DNA of 64,000 nt, from contig CM026424.1 of the NCBI GenBank assembly GCA_014871385.1, positions 1,240,001 to 1,304,000 on the forward strand, given 5' to 3'. Under the pieces are notes generated by a model, which saw nothing but the letters and a program-made list of their open reading frames with translations, was not told the DNA's origin and ran no database searches. Of the stretch, positions 58,842 to 64,000 are shown in pieces; position 1 is the stretch's first letter, and every line of letters begins with the position of its first letter. Both the position numbers and the translations under genes were made by a program. Origin of the DNA: Ceratodon purpureus (taxonomy: Eukaryota; Streptophyta; Bryopsida; Pseudoditrichales; Ditrichaceae).

Positions 58842-61076
58842 GGTCACAACCACGCACTCCAACCAGGACCAAACCTGCCACAACCCCGCCCCGCCCCCGA
58901 GCTCTTATCCAAACCCGAAAAGGCTTTCCGCAATGATGACCACACCAGCTCAGCTCACAGAGCTTGCGCTAGTGCCATCTCCGCTTCACCATCGAGAGCT
59001 TCACATCTCAGGGATGTCCTCCCGGTCGCTAAACCCTGGCGCTAAACCCGAGCGGGGACTCAATTGAGCCGAGCTCGGAGACCAGGTCAGTAAGTCGACC
59101 CGCGGGTCGGGGAATGTGGATTTATGCGGGATTCGGAGAGATGGGTGTGTTCGGGGGAGGATAGGGGACGTGGAAGGCGGCTATGGCGATGGGATTGGGG
59201 TCCGGGGTTCATAGATCGAGCGAAGTCGGAGCATGAGGGTTTTTGGGGAGCGGGTGCGGCAGGCTTGTGCTGGCTTCGGCGACGCACGGATGTGGGCGCC
59301 GACGTGGGGGACATGTGGGCCGTGACGTGGCTCGGGGGTGCTGAGTTGGCGCCAGGGTGGGAAAGGGGGGTGCGGGGTGGAGGGGCGTGGTTCGTCGCGC
59401 TTTTAGGGTTGTGGCGCTTTTCGCGTCCGGAAAGGCCCGAAAGGGGGATTTCAAATCCGGTCAGGATAAGGGGGGTTGCTATTTCCGTGGCCTGGAAAGT
59501 TTGAATCTCGCTTGAAATCCTCCAAATTCTGTGGAAGTTCGTTCCGGCTGAGCACGGGTTTAGGTTGGGTTTGGAAACTGTCTGTGTTTGCATGACCGTG
59601 CTCTCTACTGGAGTCCTAGATTTGAGAGGCAATAGAATGTGGGGGAATACCTACTGAATGCTTTGTGTTTGTGAGAATAGAATGTTAGGTGGAGATTTGT
59701 TCAGTTGCCATTGTTGCACTATCCCCATGTTACAATCAATTAGAAATGAATTACTGGAATTTATGGGCGATCTGGCCCAAGTCTTGTATGGCTAATCCAT
59801 GCTAATTTTATAATTATTTTCATTTAGCAGCTGATCTGGATTTTGGGGAGGTTTCTACAATGTCAATTTTGAATGAATTTTTTGAATATTTGTGTGGAGG
59901 TAAGGGATTATAAGAGATTTGTGTAATTATCGTTTTTAACTGGCCTTAAAAGAACAAGTTATGCTCCTTTCAATTTTTCTTCTTTGACAAGGGGACTTTA
60001 AAAAAACTAATTACATCCTTTTACTATTCAGTTACACTTACTTTTTCTACTTCAAGAAAAGATAAGAATGTTTGTTTTCACCATATGGATTCCACTTCTT
60101 TAAGATAGTGAGTTTATAACAAATACACTAAGTATTAGCAATGATATGAATCCATGTCTCTTTGACAATGTTAAATCTAAAAACTAATATAGAAGAAAAT
60201 ATCATGTATACGTTTCTAAAACATTATTTTGACTTTATATAGTACAAAAATTAGGTAAGAACATAAGTTAAAGCTTATTGATCATGTTTGACTGATATTT
60301 TTTTTTAAATGTTTTTTCTTCAAATCATAATATATTATAATTTATACAATTGAATTCAACTTTAAAAAATAACGCGTAATATTCTAGTATCTTTAGGAAA
60401 GACTTACAATTGGAGATGCAAAGAAAGTTATTTTTTTGGTTCTTTGGTTTTTTGCTTCAAATTGGTATTTTTAGGGCAATTTTTGTAGAAAATAATTAAT
60501 GAATTTTAGAGATTGAATACCATATCAATAGTTTTCAAAGTTGCTTCTACCTTCTATTCATGCATCTGCCAAATAAAATCAATGCACTACCTTAAATTCC
60601 CTAAACGTAAACATCCAAATCATCAAAATCATGATTATTCATTTAAGAAGCATCATAAAAAAACAATAAGTACAAATTTAGTTCTAAAGTCTTTGTTTGT
60701 ATAAAGTATTGTATATGTGTTCATAGAAAATATAATAAATTTATAAGACAATTGTCATCCGTTAACGAGGCTAACATTCTATTACTAGACAAATTTAACA
60801 ATCAAATGTGATGAAAGTATTGGAGTTGAGGAAATAGCCATTAAGTTTTTTACCAAATTAAGGTATAAGTTTGTTAATCAACAAAATCAAATTTGATATG
60901 ATTAGTTTGAATTCAAAACATGTTAGATTTGATTCAAGTGATACAATGTGATGCAATAGTTTGAGTCTAGTGGTGGAAAATCACTACATCTTGAATGTCT
61001 AAAGTACCTAGTTCAAACAAAAATGCCAATGCGACCATTTGAATTAAAAGTATTGGAGATGGAATGTAATAAACAC
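58842..61076. other. GC-rich upstream region, then AT-rich intergenic
   Basis: 58842-59500 is GC-rich and probably the NicO promoter. Large frames on both strands here are a result of few AT-rich stop codons and have no domain. From 59650 the DNA is AT-rich with nothing identifiable. Confidence 0.4.
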
Positions 61077-61896
61077 TTAACCCCTAAAGGACGGAGGGGT
61101 ATTTCCATAGTTTTCAATACCTACAATGTCATTCTTGCATCTTCCAAAGTGAGACAAATTTGAGAATCACCATAAACAATTTAACCATGAGATCTTTAAA
61201 AGTAGTGGGCTACCAAAATGTGTACCAAATTTTATGTTTGGAAAAGCAACAGATTGCGAGATAATAACATGTGAAGTTTGGAAGATTAGTGAATTTCTGA
61301 ATTACTAACAGTGAGTTTCTGAGTTTGACACAAAATTGCTACTTCAGAAATTTATAAAAACTTGGCAACTAAAGCTAATTCTCTTCTCCAGTATATTAGG
61401 AACATGCACAATTTTTTAAAGATTTTTTCAAGTTATCGATTTGGAGAAAATGGGTTTGACATAAGTATCACTCTGAATTTTATTTTTTTCAAATGGCACT
61501 TTTTGGCAAATTCAAAAGGGTTTCTTATAAATCCAAAATTGTGAAGCCATAAAGTAGTGGTCATACAAGCATTTCAAAAAAAAAAAAATGCTACAAAAAA
61601 GATCCACAAGCAGAGATCTTCATTTCAATACACAATGTCCTCAACGTACAGTTCAAACATTTTCACTGTAAAAACACTAACTTCACTGTAGAAACATAGA
61701 CCGACTCATGTTCTTTCTTTTCTCTAAAATTAGGGTTTCTTTTTTTCACTAAAATTTCAGCATATACTTATTGCCAATTTGATTCTAAAGATGTTAGGAA
61801 CAAAAAACATTCAAATCCGACCCTTTTAGGACATTTTACTGGGTTTTTAATTTCTGGCACAACCCAAAAATAGTTGCTTCGTCCTTTAGGGGTTAA
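61077..61896. mobile_element. piggyBac-like non-autonomous element 1
   Basis: It is flanked by TTAA on both sides, with perfect 13-bp inverted ends: CCCCTAAAGGACG on the left and its complement on the right. A TTAA target and CCY-starting ends are the piggyBac signature. The 812-bp interior has no transposase. Confidence 0.65.
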
Positions 61897-62112
61897 TATA
61901 CAAATGGACGATTGAGGGTATTGACACCTAAATGGTAAATTGTACTAAAATCACACCTTTCACTTTATAAAAATCCAAATTTATTGACCGACAATAATCA
62001 ATTTTAGATATTGATCATTAGATGTTGAATTTAGGGTGTCCACTTTGAGAGTCCAAACTACCATTATTGGTAAAATATTTTTTTGTATTTTTTAAGAAGA
62101 TATTCAATATTG

Positions 62113-63034
62113 TTAACCCTTAAATGACCACGGCCACCAAAATGGCTTTTTGCTATTTCGGGCAGCTTATATAAAGGGGTAAAACTTGATTTTTTTACTT
62201 GAGATTTTACAGGATGTTTCCTATACTACAAGGTGTATGTGGGAAAAATTGCAAAGTCAAATGCCAAATTTAAAAGTTTTAAATGCAAATTTTAGTTTTC
62301 AACCTTCGGGCGGGCAGAAAAAAACTTTTTTTTTTTGATTTTTTTTTTGAAAGCTACTTCATAACCAAATTCATATTAGAATTCCCAAGTAATCCAAGTA
62401 AAAAAATTCCCAATTTCTCTAGGGCAGCCTCCAAAAATTACAAGGCTAAGCTTCATAGTTTTCTGTAATTTTCCATTATTTTCTTTCAAAATTTGCCAAA
62501 ATTTGAGATTTATGAATTTTTCAATTTTTTTTTCCTAGTAATTCAAAAACTTGTGAAGGAACCTTCTCACCGTTCATTTTTTCCAAAAACCAAATAAAAT
62601 TGACAAAATCTGGGTTTTTTTGAACCATTGTTTTTTTACTTGTTTCTCGAAAATAAATTGCATGAAGGTTCAAAAAGTCAAATAAGTATCTAAAATTTTG
62701 CACGGGTGTTCTCAACTTTGTTATCTACATGGAAAAAAATATGAGCCAAAATTTTGGGGTAACAATCATCAAGTCCCCCTTTGCACAAAGTAGACTATGT
62801 CTGCCCAAAAAAAACTTACATCAACTTTGAATGTTACGATCTCACAAATGGTTAAGATCCAACGGCTGAAATTTTACATAGTATTTTTGATAGCAAATAA
62901 GTCCAAGATCTTACTGCTGGAAGTACAAAAAAATAGAAAAAAACTTTACTTGTACCTCAATTTCAACAAGGTGGTAGAAGATCGCAGTTTTTGGTTTTGG
63001 AGGTTAGAAAACAGCTTGGTCGTTTAGTGGTTAA
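62113..63034. mobile_element. piggyBac-like non-autonomous element 2
   Basis: The TTAA-flanked ends CCCTTAAATGACCACG and, complemented, CCACTAAACGACCAAG are imperfect inverted repeats resembling element 1. The 914-bp interior is AT-rich and non-coding. It lies only about 220 bp from element 1. Confidence 0.55.
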
Positions 63035-64000
63035 AGCAATATCCTTTTATAGACTATAGAAATCACGGCCATCTCCATTCTACAACATCTTTTGTTTATT
63101 TATTTTCGATCATCGTTTCAAGAGAATGATGTTTGCCCATAATATTTTTCAAGAAAGTTTGGCGCTTACGGATGTTGAAGAGTGCATTGAGTACATTTTC
63201 ATTATTTCTAGTACTTTTTAAATTTGAAATCAGAAAGGGACTTCAAATATCTAGTCGGAAACATCCAAAAGTAAGAATTAACATACTCATGAAATCTAAT
63301 GGCCACAACTTCGTACTATCTTACAACGTAGTGGGGTTCCGCTCCTTACAACGACAGCATTCAGAATACAGTGGATAAACTGAACCTCAATACCGAAAGT
63401 ACTCGAGATCTGTAACACGAACAAATATCGCCTCAGACATCTACGAAAATCACCCAATAAGCGTCAATATACCCCAAAGCCTACTCTATCTACCAAATAC
63501 GTATCATTTAAAAGATAAATCTACGACACTGACGTAGTGGTGGTTTTGGATGCGATGACGATCTTTACAAACGGAGAACGCCATCGCCGTCTCTGATCCC
63601 GTATCCCAAACACGTCACTGTACCGAAAGCCAACACTATCACCCAGATTCATACATTTCAGTTCCTGGGGACAGTGCCGGTTTTGGGCCCATCACCTCCC
63701 GCAAGCATGGAACTTGCACAGATCAAACTCCATTCGGCAATCAGAAAACGTGATCAGTCTCTTCCACAGTCACCGATTCTTCACCAAGTTGCCCGAATTC
63801 AATCGAATTCAATTGCCTCCGAAGAGATCTCAACCTTTGTACTTCACATGAATTCAAAGCCAGTGGGAGTGTAGACATGATGGTGGGATTTCCTCAACTC
63901 TTGATTGACATGTTGGAGGTGATTTTATTTTTATTTTTTTGTTGCAGTTTTATGTTGTGATGGAATTCTAGTATGTTGTTTGATATGCTGGACATGGGGA
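63035..64000. other. window edge, no gene assigned
   Basis: About 63350-63850 is less AT-rich and could be the edge of a gene beyond the window, but no splice-consistent frame is supported. Confidence 0.3.

Noticed and set aside
59087..59632. 181-codon minus-strand frame and overlapping 126-codon plus-strand frame
   Set aside because: Both lie in GC-rich DNA where stops are scarce, have biased composition and show no domain.

Overview
The window is nuclear DNA of a land plant. It carries light-harvesting (CP26), 60S ribosomal and plastid-targeted genes with many short GT-AG introns, gene islands at moderate GC, and long AT-rich intergenic DNA full of small transposons, one 97-bp satellite and one chromodomain retrotransposon. 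The gene content, intron style and repeats suggest a bryophyte, most likely a moss; the species is an inference and cannot be fixed from the sequence alone.

Layout. 1-7.3 kb: three tandem minus-strand LHCB5 (CP26) genes, the first cut by the window edge, each with the same short promoter module; they show gene-conversion tracts and one precise intron loss. 7.3-13.9 kb: non-genic DNA with a small inverted-repeat transposon, a decayed RING-like gene and a solo LTR. 14.0-18.8 kb: a 14-exon SET-domain histone methyltransferase (ASHR3-like) carrying a C-terminal Tudor domain. 20.5-24.2 kb: a single-exon RING protein, a Stowaway-like MITE, a pogo/Tigger transposase relic, small tandem repeats and a strong hairpin. 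25.2-27.8 kb: RPL5 in nine exons, the first being only the ATG. 29.3-29.6 kb: a broken cytochrome P450 N-terminus. 30.0-31.5 kb: a plastid DUF177 (YceD-like) protein. 31.9-33.0 kb: a four-exon gene for a 68-residue coiled-coil microprotein.

33.8-44.8 kb: a 97-bp satellite array, interrupted by a 375-bp MITE and by a 6.2-kb Ty3/gypsy chromovirus with a 5-bp target duplication. The chromovirus appears to be self-priming: 11 nt at its predicted transcript start are exactly complementary to the site just inside the 5' LTR. 45-49 kb: AT-rich DNA with a second copy of the satellite-associated MITE. 49.6-56.2 kb: two diverged copies of a block encoding an unrecognised 51/52-residue protein, separated by AT-rich DNA with two MITEs of one family. 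56.8-58.8 kb: a plastid NicO/NiCoT-type membrane protein. 59-64 kb: a GC-rich upstream region, then AT-rich DNA with two neighbouring piggyBac-like TTAA elements.

All intact host genes lie on the minus strand. They look like independently transcribed housekeeping, photosynthesis and chromatin genes, not a co-regulated cluster; the only functional grouping is the LHCB5 array. Exon joins were chosen by hand from splice signals, phase continuity and protein-family fit.
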